Assembly (NCBI GenBank): GCA_900299115.1
Contig: OMIO01000061.1
Location: 1 to 50,093, forward strand
Origin: Methylocystaceae bacterium
GTDB taxonomy: Bacteria > Pseudomonadota > Alphaproteobacteria > Rhizobiales > Beijerinckiaceae
Direction of reading: 5' to 3'
Length of the DNA stretch: 50,093 nt
The notes under the pieces are model-generated. The model was not told where the DNA came from and searched no databases. It saw only the letters and a program-made list of their open reading frames with translations. Numbering within the stretch: position 1 is the first letter of the stretch; the number at the start of each line of letters is the position of its first letter. Position numbers and translations under genes: made by a program. Shown here piece by piece: positions 1 to 9,421 of the stretch.

Positions 1-321
1 AATATTGTGAACGCCCCACTACGCCGCGGCGATTCCGGCGAGCAATTTCAAGAGGCCTTGAAGAACCGGATTCTGCCTAGACTCGAGCTTTTTGCTCCAG
101 ATCTCATCTTTATCTGTGCAGGTTTCGATGCACACATCCACGATCCTCTAGGCGGCCTTCGACTGCTTGAGGAAGACTTTCGTAACGTAACGCTCAGAGT
201 CATGGAAATTGCTCAAAGGCGATGCCAAAATCGAATCGTCTCATTGCTTGAAGGCGGCTATGCCCCGCAGGACTTAGCTCGTTCCGTCGCAATGCACATA
301 AAGACATTGATGGAAGCTTAA
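1..321 (+). CDS. Histone deacetylase/acetylpolyamine amidohydrolase family protein, C-terminal part
   Basis: This is the last ~106 residues of a gene that begins before the window; the frame is open from base 1, so the GTG at 7 is internal. Visible family motifs are NIVNAPL near the left edge, the block CAGFDAHIHDP holding the metal-binding Asp and His of the deacetylase fold, and a C-terminal LLEGGY. Class II-like bacterial deacetylases hydrolyse acetyl-lysine or acetylpolyamines with a bound metal; the substrate cannot be told here. It ends about 150 bases before ribBA on the same strand, with no clear terminator between them. The family call is firm; the exact function is not. Confidence 0.85.
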   Translation, partial: NIVNAPLRRGDSGEQFQEALKNRILPRLELFAPDLIFICAGFDAHIHDPLGGLRLLEEDFRNVTLRVMEIAQRRCQNRIVSLLEGGYAPQDLARSVAMHIKTLMEA

Positions 322-469
322 ACCGCAAGATACAAATCCTTAAATCAGTAAGCGAGTAAAATCGTGTCAGCTTTACCATTTAATGCTCTTTCAAAAGCAG
401 CGATTTAAGATAAGCTGATCATAGTAGTACATATTTTATATCCGGCTGAGGACAATTAGGAGAAAAGAC

Positions 470-1552
470 TTGTCCCATTCAGTAACTGAAGCAATTGAGG
501 CGATTGCTCGAGGCGAGATCGTCGTTGTGACAGATGATGACGATCGAGAGAATGAAGGCGACCTCGTTATGTCCGGCGCGCTCTGCACGGCTGAAAAAAT
601 GGCCTTTATTATTCGGCATTGTTGCGGAATTGTGTGCGCGCCCTTAACGCTTGAAGACGCGCGACGGCTCCAGCTTGCGCCAATGGTTGCGCAAAATGAC
701 GCGCCGCTTGGGACTGCCTTTACAGTTTCGGTAGATGTTAAACATGGACTGACAACAGGTATTTCTGCAGAACAGCGCAGCAATACTGTGCGCTCCCTTG
801 CAAACGGGAACATGGCTGCAACAGATTTTGTCCGGCCAGGTCACGTTTTTCCGCTGATATCCAGAGATGGCGGCGTTTTGATGCGCTCAGGCCATACTGA
901 AGCTGCAGTCGATCTCTGTCGACTTGCGGGACTACCCACTGTTGGAGTCATCTGCGAATTGGCCAATGATGACGGAACAGTCATGACTGGCAATGAGATT
1001 GTTCATTTCGCCAAAAAACATGCGCTCAAAACACTCTCCGTCGCCGACCTTATCGCCTATCGTCAAGCGCGTGAAAAACTTGTTGAGCGTGTTGCTGTTT
1101 TTCCTGTCAAAACAGAATATGGCGAGATGACAGGCTATGCTTATGTAACTGCATTTGATCACGTCCGTCATTTTGCTTTTGTACTTGGCGCTATTGGCGA
1201 TGGGCGCGATACGCCAACACGCCTGCACCGCGCAGATATACTCGATGATGTCATGGGCGGCGCGCAGACCATTAGAAAAACACTCGCGCGCTTCAAGGAG
1301 GAAGGTCGCGGCGTTCTTGTCTATCTGCGTGATGGGGCAGCTGGCGTGCCTACAAACTTTAACTTGGCTGAAAATGAAAACGCAGAGGAAAACCGTAAAC
1401 GTCAATGGTTTGATGTTGGGCTTGGCGCACAAATTCTCAAAGATTTGGGCGTCTCCTCAATTCGCCTCCGCTCAACAACCGCGAAACCACGCGCCTTTGT
1501 TGGACTATCAGGATTTGGCATCGAGATTAGCGCTGTAGAACCTATAGAGTAA
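470..1552 (+). CDS. ribBA: RibBA-type riboflavin protein: active-looking DHBP synthase fused to a degenerate GTP cyclohydrolase II domain
   Basis: A 360-residue protein for the first steps of riboflavin synthesis. Residues 1-200 form 3,4-dihydroxy-2-butanone-4-phosphate synthase, with the acidic DDDDRENEGD motif at 22-31 and the HTEAAVDL block from H142. Residues ~205-360 follow the GTP cyclohydrolase II fold but contain no cysteine at all, so the three zinc-binding cysteines of true RibA are missing. The half is therefore probably not a cyclohydrolase, as known for RibBX-type hybrids. The start is a TTG with a good AGGAG a few bases upstream. No FMN riboswitch is visible before it. It ends 12 bases from the stop of convergent xerC. 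Confidence 0.93.
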   Translation: MSHSVTEAIEAIARGEIVVVTDDDDRENEGDLVMSGALCTAEKMAFIIRHCCGIVCAPLTLEDARRLQLAPMVAQNDAPLGTAFTVSVDVKHGLTTGISAEQRSNTVRSLANGNMAATDFVRPGHVFPLISRDGGVLMRSGHTEAAVDLCRLAGLPTVGVICELANDDGTVMTGNEIVHFAKKHALKTLSVADLIAYRQAREKLVERVAVFPVKTEYGEMTGYAYVTAFDHVRHFAFVLGAIGDGRDTPTRLHRADILDDVMGGAQTIRKTLARFKEEGRGVLVYLRDGAAGVPTNFNLAENENAEENRKRQWFDVGLGAQILKDLGVSSIRLRSTTAKPRAFVGLSGFGIEISAVEPIE

Positions 1553-1563
1553 TCCAACGTTTA

Positions 1564-2517
1564 TTAATCGCCCCGAGGGTGCGCTGAATGAAACGCCTCT
1601 AATAAGCGCTGAGAATCTACAGACGTATAAATTTGCGTTGTCGAAAGCGATGCATGGCCGAGCAATTCCTGGATAGTGCGCAAATCTCCACCGCGACCAA
1701 GAAGATGCGTAGCAAAAGAATGACGCAACGCATGCGGCGTCGCGCTATCTGGTAAACCCAGTGCGCCGCGCAGTCGCGCAACAACATATTGAATCACTCT
1801 GGGCGAGAGCGGCCCACCACGCGCACCAACAAACAGCGCTCCCCCTTTAAGATTGTAGGGACAAATTTCTATGTAATTTTCAATAGCTCTGCGCACTGGC
1901 TCAATGACTGGTAAAACACGTTGTCTTCCCCCTTTGCCCGTAATGCGTAGTCGATCGATCCCGCCAATTGGCGCTTCCTCGCGAGATAGGGAAAGCGCCT
2001 CTGAGATTCGTAGACCAGCGCCATACAACAAGGCTAAAACAGCAGAATCTCTCGCCAAAATCCAAGCAGGGACAGTTTGGTCATCCCAATAATCCACATC
2101 CACAAGATCACGGGCTGCAGCAATACTGAGGGCTTTAGGCAAGGCCTTCTGTCGTTTTGGCGCCTGGATTGCGCCATAGGCGTCTGAGCGCGCTAGATTT
2201 CTTTTTTCAAGATAACGCAGGAAATTCCGCTGCGCTGCTAAGGCGCGCAACAAAGATCGATTGCCAAGGCCTTCTTCTCGCCGTTGCGCGAGATAGGCCC
2301 GGATGTCTCTGGGTTCTAAGGCTGTTAGGTCTGAAAAATTAACAAGACGACCCTGATGCTGGGTTAAAAAAACTAAAAAAACACGGATTTCATGCCGGTA
2401 AGCGATCTGAGTATGTTTTGAAACGCTGTATTGACATGCAAGTTGCCGCAGCCAATCTTGCGCCGCATCAGCAAGCGCGGGGTCTGCGAGAAAGACGAGC
2501 TGTGCGACGTGAGACAT
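1564..2517 (-). CDS. xerC: Tyrosine recombinase XerC
   Basis: A 317-residue site-specific recombinase that, with XerD, resolves chromosome dimers at dif during division. The N-terminal SAM-like core-binding domain covers about residues 15-105 and the catalytic domain 125-310. All catalytic residues are present: R170 (GAGLR), K195 (TGKGG), H262 and R265 (HALRH), H288 (LLGHAS) and the nucleophile Y297 (QIYT). XerC and XerD are hard to separate by eye; the size and N-terminus fit alphaproteobacterial XerC better. No mobile-element features surround it, so it is a housekeeping enzyme rather than an integrase. Confidence 0.9.
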   Translation of the reverse strand: MSHVAQLVFLADPALADAAQDWLRQLACQYSVSKHTQIAYRHEIRVFLVFLTQHQGRLVNFSDLTALEPRDIRAYLAQRREEGLGNRSLLRALAAQRNFLRYLEKRNLARSDAYGAIQAPKRQKALPKALSIAAARDLVDVDYWDDQTVPAWILARDSAVLALLYGAGLRISEALSLSREEAPIGGIDRLRITGKGGRQRVLPVIEPVRRAIENYIEICPYNLKGGALFVGARGGPLSPRVIQYVVARLRGALGLPDSATPHALRHSFATHLLGRGGDLRTIQELLGHASLSTTQIYTSVDSQRLLEAFHSAHPRGD

Positions 2518-2633
2518 CTAACAATTCAATAAGGGGGGCGTGACTAGTAGCTGTCCCACCAAGAGACATCTCGTAAAGTCTAACGCCAACTCCCTAATGA
2601 AATCCTGCATCGGCAAGGATTGTTATCGACGGG

Positions 2634-2957
2634 TCACTTACCCGCAGAAATCTCCTGCACTGCTTGGGCCAGTAATTCATCCATAACGCGGCGAATTTGA
2701 TGATCGGACTGATCGACGCCCTTGGCGGCGAAATCTTGCTTAACTTTTAGAAAGACCCGCTCTGAGGCGTCTGCATTTACCTCTGCCGCCACAAGAGCGT
2801 CAGCATAGGCCCGGGCCTCTGTTTCTGATTTTCCTAGTTTTTCCGCGGCCCAAAGACCAAGTAATTTGTTCCGGCGCGCCTCGGCGCGGAATTGACGCTC
2901 CTCGTCATGGGCGAAGCGTTTCTCAAACGATTCTTCGCGTTGGTCGAAAGTGCTCAT
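2634..2957 (-). CDS. F1-ATPase inhibitor zeta subunit (DUF1476)
   Basis: A 107-residue, highly charged, mostly helical protein starting MSTFDQREESFEKRFAHDEE, the hallmark N-terminus of DUF1476. In Paracoccus denitrificans this family is the zeta subunit that binds F1-ATPase and blocks ATP hydrolysis, using its N-terminal region in the way mitochondrial IF1 does. There is no signal peptide or membrane segment. It is transcribed away from the purC-purS-purQ genes, with a 388-base gap between the two starts. The full length matches the family. The inhibitor role is taken from the family and not shown here. Confidence 0.93.
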   Translation of the reverse strand: MSTFDQREESFEKRFAHDEERQFRAEARRNKLLGLWAAEKLGKSETEARAYADALVAAEVNADASERVFLKVKQDFAAKGVDQSDHQIRRVMDELLAQAVQEISAGK

Positions 2958-3345
2958 GCGCGTCCTCAGAAAGTTTTATACATAAAAACCGCGTTTTGGG
3001 CTAACCCAGCCCGGCGCTCAGGGCCAGTGATAGCCCGTGGCGCGCCCGCCGCGAAGCAAGGGTATAGGCGTATTCCACGGCAAAGCCAATGCTTCCGACA
3101 TGCCGGTACCTTAATGCGCTTTCCGCTCTCATAAGCCCTGCCGCCAGCCTTATCCAGTGGAAAAGCCGCGCAAAGCTTGTTTCCTAGGCCCAAAGCAGGT
3201 AGATCGAAGTCAATCTGCGGCCGGTTATGAAACTCTGTCTCGCCGCTCCTTGAGGGCGCCTCGCCCTTAACGAGGGTCTTTGTGACCAAATCGAAAGGAG
3301 CCAAGGCCGATCGCTCTGGATTTCCTCAAGCCCCGGTTAACGCCC
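2958..3345. other. GC-rich gap between divergent DUF1476 and purC, possible structured RNA
   Basis: No protein is recognised in these 388 bases, although the reverse strand has an open frame of 112 codons (3304-2966) with no familiar motif. The stretch 3003-3240 is visibly richer in G and C than its surroundings. It holds nested inverted repeats: CCGGC (3011-3015) with GCCGG (3102-3106), CCGTGG (3035-3040) with CCACGG (3075-3080), and CGCC (3047-3050) with GGCG (3067-3070). A second short stem is ATAAG/CTTAT at 3131-3153, and AGGGCG/CGCCCT lies near 3253-3267. The promoters for both flanking genes must also lie here. Confidence 0.4.
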
Positions 3346-4110
3346 ATGAATCGCCGTCGTCGCATCTACGAAGGCAAAGCCAAGGTCCTCTATGAAGGAC
3401 CAGAGCCTGGCACCTTAATTCAACATTTTAAGGATGACGCTACAGCCTTCAACGCTAAAAAGCATGAAGTGATTGACGGCAAAGGCGTGCTGAACAATAG
3501 AATCTCCGAATATGTGTTTCAAAATCTCAATAGCATTGGGGTTCCAACACATTTCATCCGTCGCTTAAATATGCGCGAGCAACTCATTCGCGAAGTCGAA
3601 ATCATTCCTTTGGAAGTTGTTGTTCGTAATGTCGCCGCTGGCTCACTCGCCAAACGATTGGGCCTCGAAGAGGGCACACAGTTACCTCGATCCATTATCG
3701 AATTTTACTATAAAAATGACGCGCTTGACGATCCCATGGTCTCTGAGGAGCATATCACAGCCTTTGGCTGGTCAACGCCTCAAGAAATTGATGACATTAT
3801 GGCGCTGGCAATTCGCGTTAATGATTTCTTGTCCGGTCTTTTTTTAGGTGTCGGCATCCGTTTGATCGACTTCAAAATGGAATGCGGTCGGTTATGGGAA
3901 AGCGACATGATGCGCATTGTTGTCGCCGACGAAATATCTCCTGACAGCTGTCGGCTTTGGGACATTAAATCAAATGACAAGCTCGATAAGGATCGTTTTC
4001 GGCGCGATATGGGCGGGCTGGTTGAAGCCTACTCGGAAGTAGCGCGCAGACTTGGCATCATGCAAGAGGGCGAGCCCGCTAACGTTGGCGCTCCTAAACT
4101 TGTTAAATAG
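3346..4110 (+). CDS. purC: SAICAR synthetase (phosphoribosylaminoimidazole-succinocarboxamide synthase)
   Basis: A 254-residue cytoplasmic enzyme that joins aspartate to CAIR using ATP in purine synthesis. The N-terminus [18 protein letters not shown] is the usual one in this class. Other family blocks are [30 protein letters not shown] and the [12 protein letters not shown] signature. The start ATG at 3346 has no strong ribosome binding site, but the N-terminal match decides it. It heads a purC-purS-purQ run on the plus strand, with 75 bases to purS. Length is normal. Confidence 0.97.
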   Translation: MNRRRRIYEGKAKVLYEGPEPGTLIQHFKDDATAFNAKKHEVIDGKGVLNNRISEYVFQNLNSIGVPTHFIRRLNMREQLIREVEIIPLEVVVRNVAAGSLAKRLGLEEGTQLPRSIIEFYYKNDALDDPMVSEEHITAFGWSTPQEIDDIMALAIRVNDFLSGLFLGVGIRLIDFKMECGRLWESDMMRIVVADEISPDSCRLWDIKSNDKLDKDRFRRDMGGLVEAYSEVARRLGIMQEGEPANVGAPKLVK

Positions 4111-4185
4111 CATCGCTAAGACGCCACAATACTCTAAAAGACACCATCCAAGACTGTAGCCTATCATTTAATTTTGGAACCTTCG

Positions 4186-4422
4186 ATGAAAGCTCGCGTA
4201 GTCGTCACTTTAAAAAACGGCGTTCTTGATCCTCAAGGCAAGGCCATTGAAGGCGCCCTTACCTCTCTGGGCGTTGCAGATATCGCCAGCATACGTCAGG
4301 GAAAAGTCTTTGACATCGAAATATCAGCGCAAGATCCAACTCAGGCAAAGCAGAATTTGAAAATCGCTTGTGAAAAACTCCTCGCAAATACAGTTATTGA
4401 GAATTACTCCATCGAGATCTAG
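4186..4422 (+). CDS. purS: FGAM synthase subunit PurS
   Basis: A 78-residue protein, the small scaffold subunit of the three-part phosphoribosylformylglycinamidine synthase (PurS-PurQ-PurL). It begins MKARVVVTLKNGVLDPQGKA, the standard PurS start. A TTG four codons earlier (4174) would add MEPS but is less likely: a GGAA lies about seven bases before the ATG at 4186. It sits between purC and purQ with only 9 bases to purQ. Its job is to bridge the glutaminase PurQ and the synthetase PurL. Confidence 0.94.
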   Translation: MKARVVVTLKNGVLDPQGKAIEGALTSLGVADIASIRQGKVFDIEISAQDPTQAKQNLKIACEKLLANTVIENYSIEI

Positions 4423-4431
4423 CTGGCCTCT

Positions 4432-5121
4432 ATGAAATCAGCCATCATTGTTTTTCCTGGATCCAACCGCGAAGGCGACATGGCGCGCGCGCTGCAACAA
4501 GCCGCGCAACATCAACCAGCTATGGTGTGGCATGCAGAACGCGAACTTCCAAAGGGAACGGATCTGGTCGTGCTGCCAGGCGGCTTTTCCTACGGCGACT
4601 ATTTACGCTGTGGTGCCATCGCCGGTCGCGCGGCGATTATGGATGCTGTGCGCGCTCATGCTGAACGAGGCGGGCTCGTGCTCGGCGTATGCAATGGTTT
4701 TCAGATACTTTGTGAAAGCGGCCTTTTGCCAGGCGTTTTGATGCGCAACGCGCATTTACGGTTCGTTTGCCGAATGCAATATCTACGCGTAGAGCAAACT
4801 AATAGCCGCTTCACGCATAAATACGCCAACAGACAAATTATCAAGGTCTGTATTGCACATGGAGAAGGCAATTACGAAGCAGATCAGACAACGATCGACC
4901 GGCTAGAGGGCGATGGCCGTGTAGCATTTCGTTATTGCAATGCGGAGGGTGTCCTTGGCGGCATGGCAAATCCTAATGGATCTCGAAATGACATTGCTGG
5001 CATATTTTCTGAAAAGAAAAATGTCCTTGGGCTGATGCCACATCCAGAAAATCTGATCGATCCGTTAGTTGGCGGGATTGACGGCAAAGGACTTTTTGAC
5101 AGTCTTGTTTGCGCAGCCTGA
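4432..5121 (+). CDS. purQ: FGAM synthase glutaminase subunit PurQ
   Basis: A 229-residue class I glutamine amidotransferase that supplies ammonia to PurL in purine synthesis. The catalytic triad is visible: nucleophile C87 in LGVCNGFQ, and H204 with E206 in MPHPEN. The oxyanion region VLPGGFSYGDYLR is also typical. It is the last gene of the purC-purS-purQ run; purL, which completes the enzyme, is not in the window. It ends 2 bases from the stop of convergent holA, leaving no room for a separate terminator. Confidence 0.96.
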   Translation: MKSAIIVFPGSNREGDMARALQQAAQHQPAMVWHAERELPKGTDLVVLPGGFSYGDYLRCGAIAGRAAIMDAVRAHAERGGLVLGVCNGFQILCESGLLPGVLMRNAHLRFVCRMQYLRVEQTNSRFTHKYANRQIIKVCIAHGEGNYEADQTTIDRLEGDGRVAFRYCNAEGVLGGMANPNGSRNDIAGIFSEKKNVLGLMPHPENLIDPLVGGIDGKGLFDSLVCAA

Positions 5122-5123
5122 TT

Positions 5124-6146
5124 TTATTTAGATCGCGCAATCTTTGCGACCCGCCATAGCGCCCGCTCCGCCTCCATTCGCGCTAGCTCGGCATGAGCGC
5201 GCGCCTGTGTCTGAGCGCTTCTGAGCGGTTCTCTCAATTGATTGATCCGCATGGATGTCCAAGATTTTAGCTGAGATTCCAATAAGCCACGATGCATAAA
5301 GCCAAAACCAGCGCGCATCATAACACTCATACCTGGCTCTAATCTTCCGCCTTCGCGCTCGATAGAGATCCGCGCCTTATGAAGCGCAATGAGATATCTC
5401 AATGCTCCAAATATTAATGCTGAAGGATCTCCGCCATGCGCAAAATAGCTCTCTAATTGTAAGCCAGTCTCACCATTAAAGGCTGCAGCCACAATACGAT
5501 CTGAGGCAATACGCGCCGCGTGAGCAATAATCGCCTCAACATCTGTTGCGCCTACCTGAGAGCGTCCATGCATATAAAGCACTAGCTTTGCCAGCTCGGA
5601 CCTACTCATCAACCGATCTTCGCCTAAGGAGTTAAGTAACAACCCCCTCGCCTCTGGCGTCGCTGTCAGCCCAGCCTCACGTAGGGTACGATCAATCAGT
5701 CCATTCAAGTCATGCGCGCTGTCTTCCTGACAATCAACCGCCGCACAGCGTTTTGCCCCTTCAATGAGCTTGCGCAAGGGCGCATCTTTTTTCAAAACAG
5801 CAGCTGTTAGCACGATCGTACAAGTATCAGGCGGAGCCGCAACCAAAGAATTAATTGCTGGAAGAATTGATTTCGCAGTGACCTCAACCAAAATTGCGCG
5901 TCGCCCGCCAAAAAGCGGCGTTGTATTGGCCTCATCCAACAACAGCAATGGATCGGAGGCAATTGCGTCTCCAGACAGTTGAACAAATTGAAAAGGATCA
6001 CGCCGATCCTCAATGCGTTTATCAATTATGCTCAACGCACGCTCTCGCACCATCCCAGCATCAGGACCGTAAACGAGAAACAGAAACACATCTTCAGGGA
6101 GCGTTGACAGAAAACGCTCGGCGTCTCTTGTCTTAATTGCAACCAC
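5124..6146 (-). CDS. holA: DNA polymerase III subunit delta
   Basis: A 340-residue clamp-loader subunit that opens the beta sliding clamp. The N-terminal region FLFLVYGPDAGMVRERA is the HolA equivalent of a degenerate P-loop; the middle part is AAA+-like and the C-terminal third (from about residue 210) is the helical collar domain. It lies 11 bases after lptE in the leuS-lptE-holA order that is common in alphaproteobacteria, so the three are probably cotranscribed. Length fits the family. The assignment rests on family pattern and synteny together. Confidence 0.92.
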   Translation of the reverse strand: MVAIKTRDAERFLSTLPEDVFLFLVYGPDAGMVRERALSIIDKRIEDRRDPFQFVQLSGDAIASDPLLLLDEANTTPLFGGRRAILVEVTAKSILPAINSLVAAPPDTCTIVLTAAVLKKDAPLRKLIEGAKRCAAVDCQEDSAHDLNGLIDRTLREAGLTATPEARGLLLNSLGEDRLMSRSELAKLVLYMHGRSQVGATDVEAIIAHAARIASDRIVAAAFNGETGLQLESYFAHGGDPSALIFGALRYLIALHKARISIEREGGRLEPGMSVMMRAGFGFMHRGLLESQLKSWTSMRINQLREPLRSAQTQARAHAELARMEAERALWRVAKIARSK

Positions 6147-6157
6147 GAACGGGCGCC

Positions 6158-6685
6158 CTAACGCCGCGCCGCCAAATCCATAGCGATACGCGTACGAATA
6201 TTTTCGGCAATAACTTTTGCGTCACGAATTGCTGCATCCCGAGAAGCGCGCACATTAGCAAAACGCGCTGTGAAACGATCATAGCTGGCAATTGACTCTG
6301 TTGAGCCCTTAGATATCTCAACTTTATCTGGCAATGAAATAAGCGTGTATTGCGCAATTACAACGACAGTAGCTGAACTCGAAAAAGCGGTTTGCGCGTT
6401 GTAAATAGGCGTTTGAACGCGCTCTGATAAGGTAACCTTCAGTCGATAGCGAGGCGTTGGCGTAGATCCGGTCCCATTCAACGCATAAATCAGTTCATTG
6501 CGCACATAGTGACCCGTACGGTCATTAATTTCATCAACTTCAATAGCCTGAAGCTCAGTCGCTGTAGAAACGCCATTCACATTCGGCCCATACATCGGCT
6601 CTATACACCCCGTAAGCGTAAATACGCTTACGGCGATGAGGAGAAGCGAAAGACAATGCTTTTTGGCCTTATCAAACAACAACAT
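6158..6685 (-). CDS. lptE: LPS assembly lipoprotein LptE
   Basis: A 175-residue outer-membrane lipoprotein that plugs the LptD barrel and helps place lipopolysaccharide in the outer leaflet. Residues 1-26 form a lipoprotein signal, with lipobox LTGC and acylated C27. The mature part starts IEPMYGPNV, typical of alphaproteobacterial LptE. Its start overlaps the end of leuS by 14 bases, so translation is probably coupled, and holA follows 11 bases downstream. Its partner LptD is encoded separately at 37512-40151. Confidence 0.92.
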   Translation of the reverse strand: MLLFDKAKKHCLSLLLIAVSVFTLTGCIEPMYGPNVNGVSTATELQAIEVDEINDRTGHYVRNELIYALNGTGSTPTPRYRLKVTLSERVQTPIYNAQTAFSSSATVVVIAQYTLISLPDKVEISKGSTESIASYDRFTARFANVRASRDAAIRDAKVIAENIRTRIAMDLAARR

Positions 6686-9296
6686 TGACGATCCTTTTGG
6701 GGACGAGAATGAATTTTTTTATCGGCTTACCGTCGATTGCGCGCACGACCGCTTCATGCGCTAAAGACACCTTGCGAATAGTTTCTTCGTCTGCATCATG
6801 CGATACGTCAATCTCTGCGCGTTTCTTGCCATTAACCTGAACTGGCAAAATAATCCTAGCCTGAGCAATAAGCTCTGGATCAGCGATTGGCCAAACAGCC
6901 TGAGCTACGAGACCCTTGTGACCCAAGTCAGACCAACATTCCTCGGCCAAATGCGGAACCATTGGTGCGATTAACCGCGCCAAAACGTCAGCAGCTTCAC
7001 GAAAGGCGAAGGCCTGATCTGCGCCAACGCCATCCTCCTGTACCTTATCTAAGGATTCGGTTAATTCATTGACAAACTCGCGGATGCGCGCGATGGCGCT
7101 ATTAAATCGCAGCCGCTCTATATTTTCCGTTACCGAAGCAATCGCCCGATGTGTAGCCTGGCGCAGCGCGAAGGCCTCAGCCGCTATTAGCTCGGGAGCA
7201 ACTGCGCCTGGCGCCGCTGCAACGCACCCCAGCTCGCCCGTTACGCGCCATAGCCGTTGTATAAAGCGCCAAGCGCCCTGCGCTCCCTCATCAGACCAAA
7301 TGACATCGCGATCAGGAGGACTGTCTGAAAGAACAAAAAGGCGCGCCGTATCCGCCCCGTAACTGGCGACGATTTCGTCCGGATCCACAGTATTCTTTTT
7401 AGATTTTGACATTTTTTCGATGGGACCGATCTCGACCTCCGTCCCGCCCTCAATGAGGAAAGCTTTGCGCGCTCCGTCTATTGTCTCCAGCCGAACGGCC
7501 GCGGGAGAGATCCAGGCGCCATGCGCGTCTCTATAGGTCTCATGCACCACCATGCCCTGTGTAAACAAACCTGAAAAAGGCTCACTCGCCGCGCCATAGC
7601 CGCTGTCGCGCATGGCTCGGGCAAAAAAACGGGAATAAAGAAGATGCAAAATCGCATGTTCAATCCCGCCAATATATTGATCGACCGGCAGCCAACGATT
7701 GAGGGAAGCCGCTGTTGCAGGGAGATGTTTGTTGTGAGGATCCACAAAGCGTGCGAAATACCATGAAGAGTCAACGAAAGTATCCATTGTATCTGTTTCG
7801 CGTCGCGCGGCTGCGCCACAGCTGGGGCAAGACACATGTTTCCATTTAGGATGACGATCGAGAGGGTTCCCTGGCTGATCAAATGTAACGTCTTGAGGCA
7901 GACGCACTGGTAAATCCTGCTCTGGCACAGGAACAACGCCGCAGCCATCACAATGAATGATAGGGATGGGACAACCCCAATAGCGTTGTCGCGACACGCC
8001 CCAATCTCGTAATTTATAGTTAACTTTTTTTGAACCCTGCGGCGCACTGAAGAGCAGTGTCTTTTCTAGTCTACTGGCGACCGTCTCTTTGGCTTGAGAA
8101 ACAGTCAGCCCATCCAGGAATTGAGAATTAATCAACTTGCCCTCTCCTTCATAGGGCTCAAGGTCAATATTTAATTCTGATGGCATAACCCCATCCGGAC
8201 AAACGACCGGCGTTACACCCAAAGAATATTTTTTTGCAAAATCAAAATCTCTTTGGTCATGCGCTGGACACCCGAAAATGGCGCCCGAACCGTAGTCCAT
8301 TAAGATAAAATTAGCGATGAATACAGGCAGCCTCCAACTGGGGTCAAAAGGATGCACAACACGCAGCCCCGTATCGACGCCAATCTTTTCGGCTGTTTCA
8401 ATCGCTTCCGCCGAGGTTCCGCCGCGACGACATTCTTCACAAAATTCAGCAATATCGCTTCTTTCTGCTGCAAGCTTTTTTGATAGAGGATGATCCGCAG
8501 CGAGCGCAATAAATTTTGCTCCAAACAACGTATCCGCTCGAGTTGTAAAGACTTCAATTTCTTCGATGCTGTCAAATGGCTCGCTCAAAGCAAAACGAAC
8601 GAGCATGCCCTCAGAGCGACCAATCCAATTACGCTGCATGAGTCGGACCTTTTCAGGCCAACGCTCAAGGCTATCTAATGCGGTAAGCAGTTCGTCAGAG
8701 TAAAGGGTGATTTTTAGAAACCACTGGATCAGTTCACGCTGCTCGACTAATGCGCCTGAGCGCCATCCACGACCATCTATAACTTGTTCATTGGCAAGTA
8801 CTGTATGATCAACAGGATCCCAATTAACTTTTGATTTTTTTCGATCCACCAAGCCGGATTTGAGAAAATCTAAAAATAACTTTTGCTGATGCTGATAATA
8901 CTCAGGATCGCACGTAGCAATCTCACGCGTCCAATCTAAAGAAAGACCTAGACTTTTCAGCTGCGAGCGCATGGCGGCGATATTCGCGTAGGTCCATTCA
9001 GCAGGATGCGCGCCTGTCTGCGCCGCAGCGTTCTCCGCAGGCAATCCAAAGGCGTCCCACCCCATTGGATGCAAAACGTCATAACCCCTGGCGCGCATAA
9101 AACGCGCAATAACGTCCCCCATCGAGTAATTACGGACGTGGCCCATATGCAGCCGCCCCGATGGATAGGGAAACATCTCCAAGACATAATATTTAGGCGC
9201 AGTTGCGAGCTCGCCAGCCTTAAAAACTTGATTTTCCTCCCAGATCTTCTGCCAGCGCTGTTCACACTCAGCAAAATTATAGCGGTCAGGTCTCAT
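6672..9296 (-). CDS. leuS: Leucyl-tRNA synthetase
   Basis: An 874-residue class Ia synthetase charging tRNA-Leu. The HIGH motif is HMGH at 50-53 and the KMSKS loop is KMSKS at 628-632. The CP1 editing domain lies between them and contains TTRADTLFG, the threonine-rich editing motif. A zinc-binding-like stretch (CDGCG...CPSCG) sits between the editing domain and the second half of the catalytic core. The C-terminus ends [15 protein letters not shown], typical of the family. It is first in the leuS-lptE-holA operon. The 125-base gap to divergent yggS must hold both promoters. Confidence 0.98.
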   Translation of the reverse strand: MRPDRYNFAECEQRWQKIWEENQVFKAGELATAPKYYVLEMFPYPSGRLHMGHVRNYSMGDVIARFMRARGYDVLHPMGWDAFGLPAENAAAQTGAHPAEWTYANIAAMRSQLKSLGLSLDWTREIATCDPEYYQHQQKLFLDFLKSGLVDRKKSKVNWDPVDHTVLANEQVIDGRGWRSGALVEQRELIQWFLKITLYSDELLTALDSLERWPEKVRLMQRNWIGRSEGMLVRFALSEPFDSIEEIEVFTTRADTLFGAKFIALAADHPLSKKLAAERSDIAEFCEECRRGGTSAEAIETAEKIGVDTGLRVVHPFDPSWRLPVFIANFILMDYGSGAIFGCPAHDQRDFDFAKKYSLGVTPVVCPDGVMPSELNIDLEPYEGEGKLINSQFLDGLTVSQAKETVASRLEKTLLFSAPQGSKKVNYKLRDWGVSRQRYWGCPIPIIHCDGCGVVPVPEQDLPVRLPQDVTFDQPGNPLDRHPKWKHVSCPSCGAAARRETDTMDTFVDSSWYFARFVDPHNKHLPATAASLNRWLPVDQYIGGIEHAILHLLYSRFFARAMRDSGYGAASEPFSGLFTQGMVVHETYRDAHGAWISPAAVRLETIDGARKAFLIEGGTEVEIGPIEKMSKSKKNTVDPDEIVASYGADTARLFVLSDSPPDRDVIWSDEGAQGAWRFIQRLWRVTGELGCVAAAPGAVAPELIAAEAFALRQATHRAIASVTENIERLRFNSAIARIREFVNELTESLDKVQEDGVGADQAFAFREAADVLARLIAPMVPHLAEECWSDLGHKGLVAQAVWPIADPELIAQARIILPVQVNGKKRAEIDVSHDADEETIRKVSLAHEAVVRAIDGKPIKKFILVPKRIVNVVV

Positions 9297-9421
9297 GGCG
9301 GCATAAATCCGATTAAATAGGGAGTCTAACCGTTAATGCCGATCAGCAAGCGAGATGTCAAAGCCAAGTTTAGACGCTCAGAAAAGATTGCCGGACGGCT
9401 AAATGCGCGGTAACCAAACGC

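Noticed and set aside
322-469. FMN riboswitch before ribBA
   Set aside because: The leader is short and has none of the conserved RFN element blocks.
932-1432. Reverse-strand ORF of 166 codons inside ribBA
   Set aside because: Shadow of ribBA with no recognisable domain.
1564-2517. xerC as a mobile-element integrase
   Set aside because: No attachment repeats, tRNA or phage genes lie around it and its neighbours are housekeeping genes.
2966-3304. 112-codon reverse-strand ORF as a gene
   Set aside because: No motif is recognised, codon content looks like GC-rich noncoding DNA, and there is no ribosome binding site of note.
2958-3345. RNase P RNA, permuted tmRNA or SRP RNA in the GC-rich gap
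   Set aside because: No GAGGAAAGTCC-type core, no tRNA-like T-loop or tag-peptide codons, and no SRP tetraloop region on either strand.
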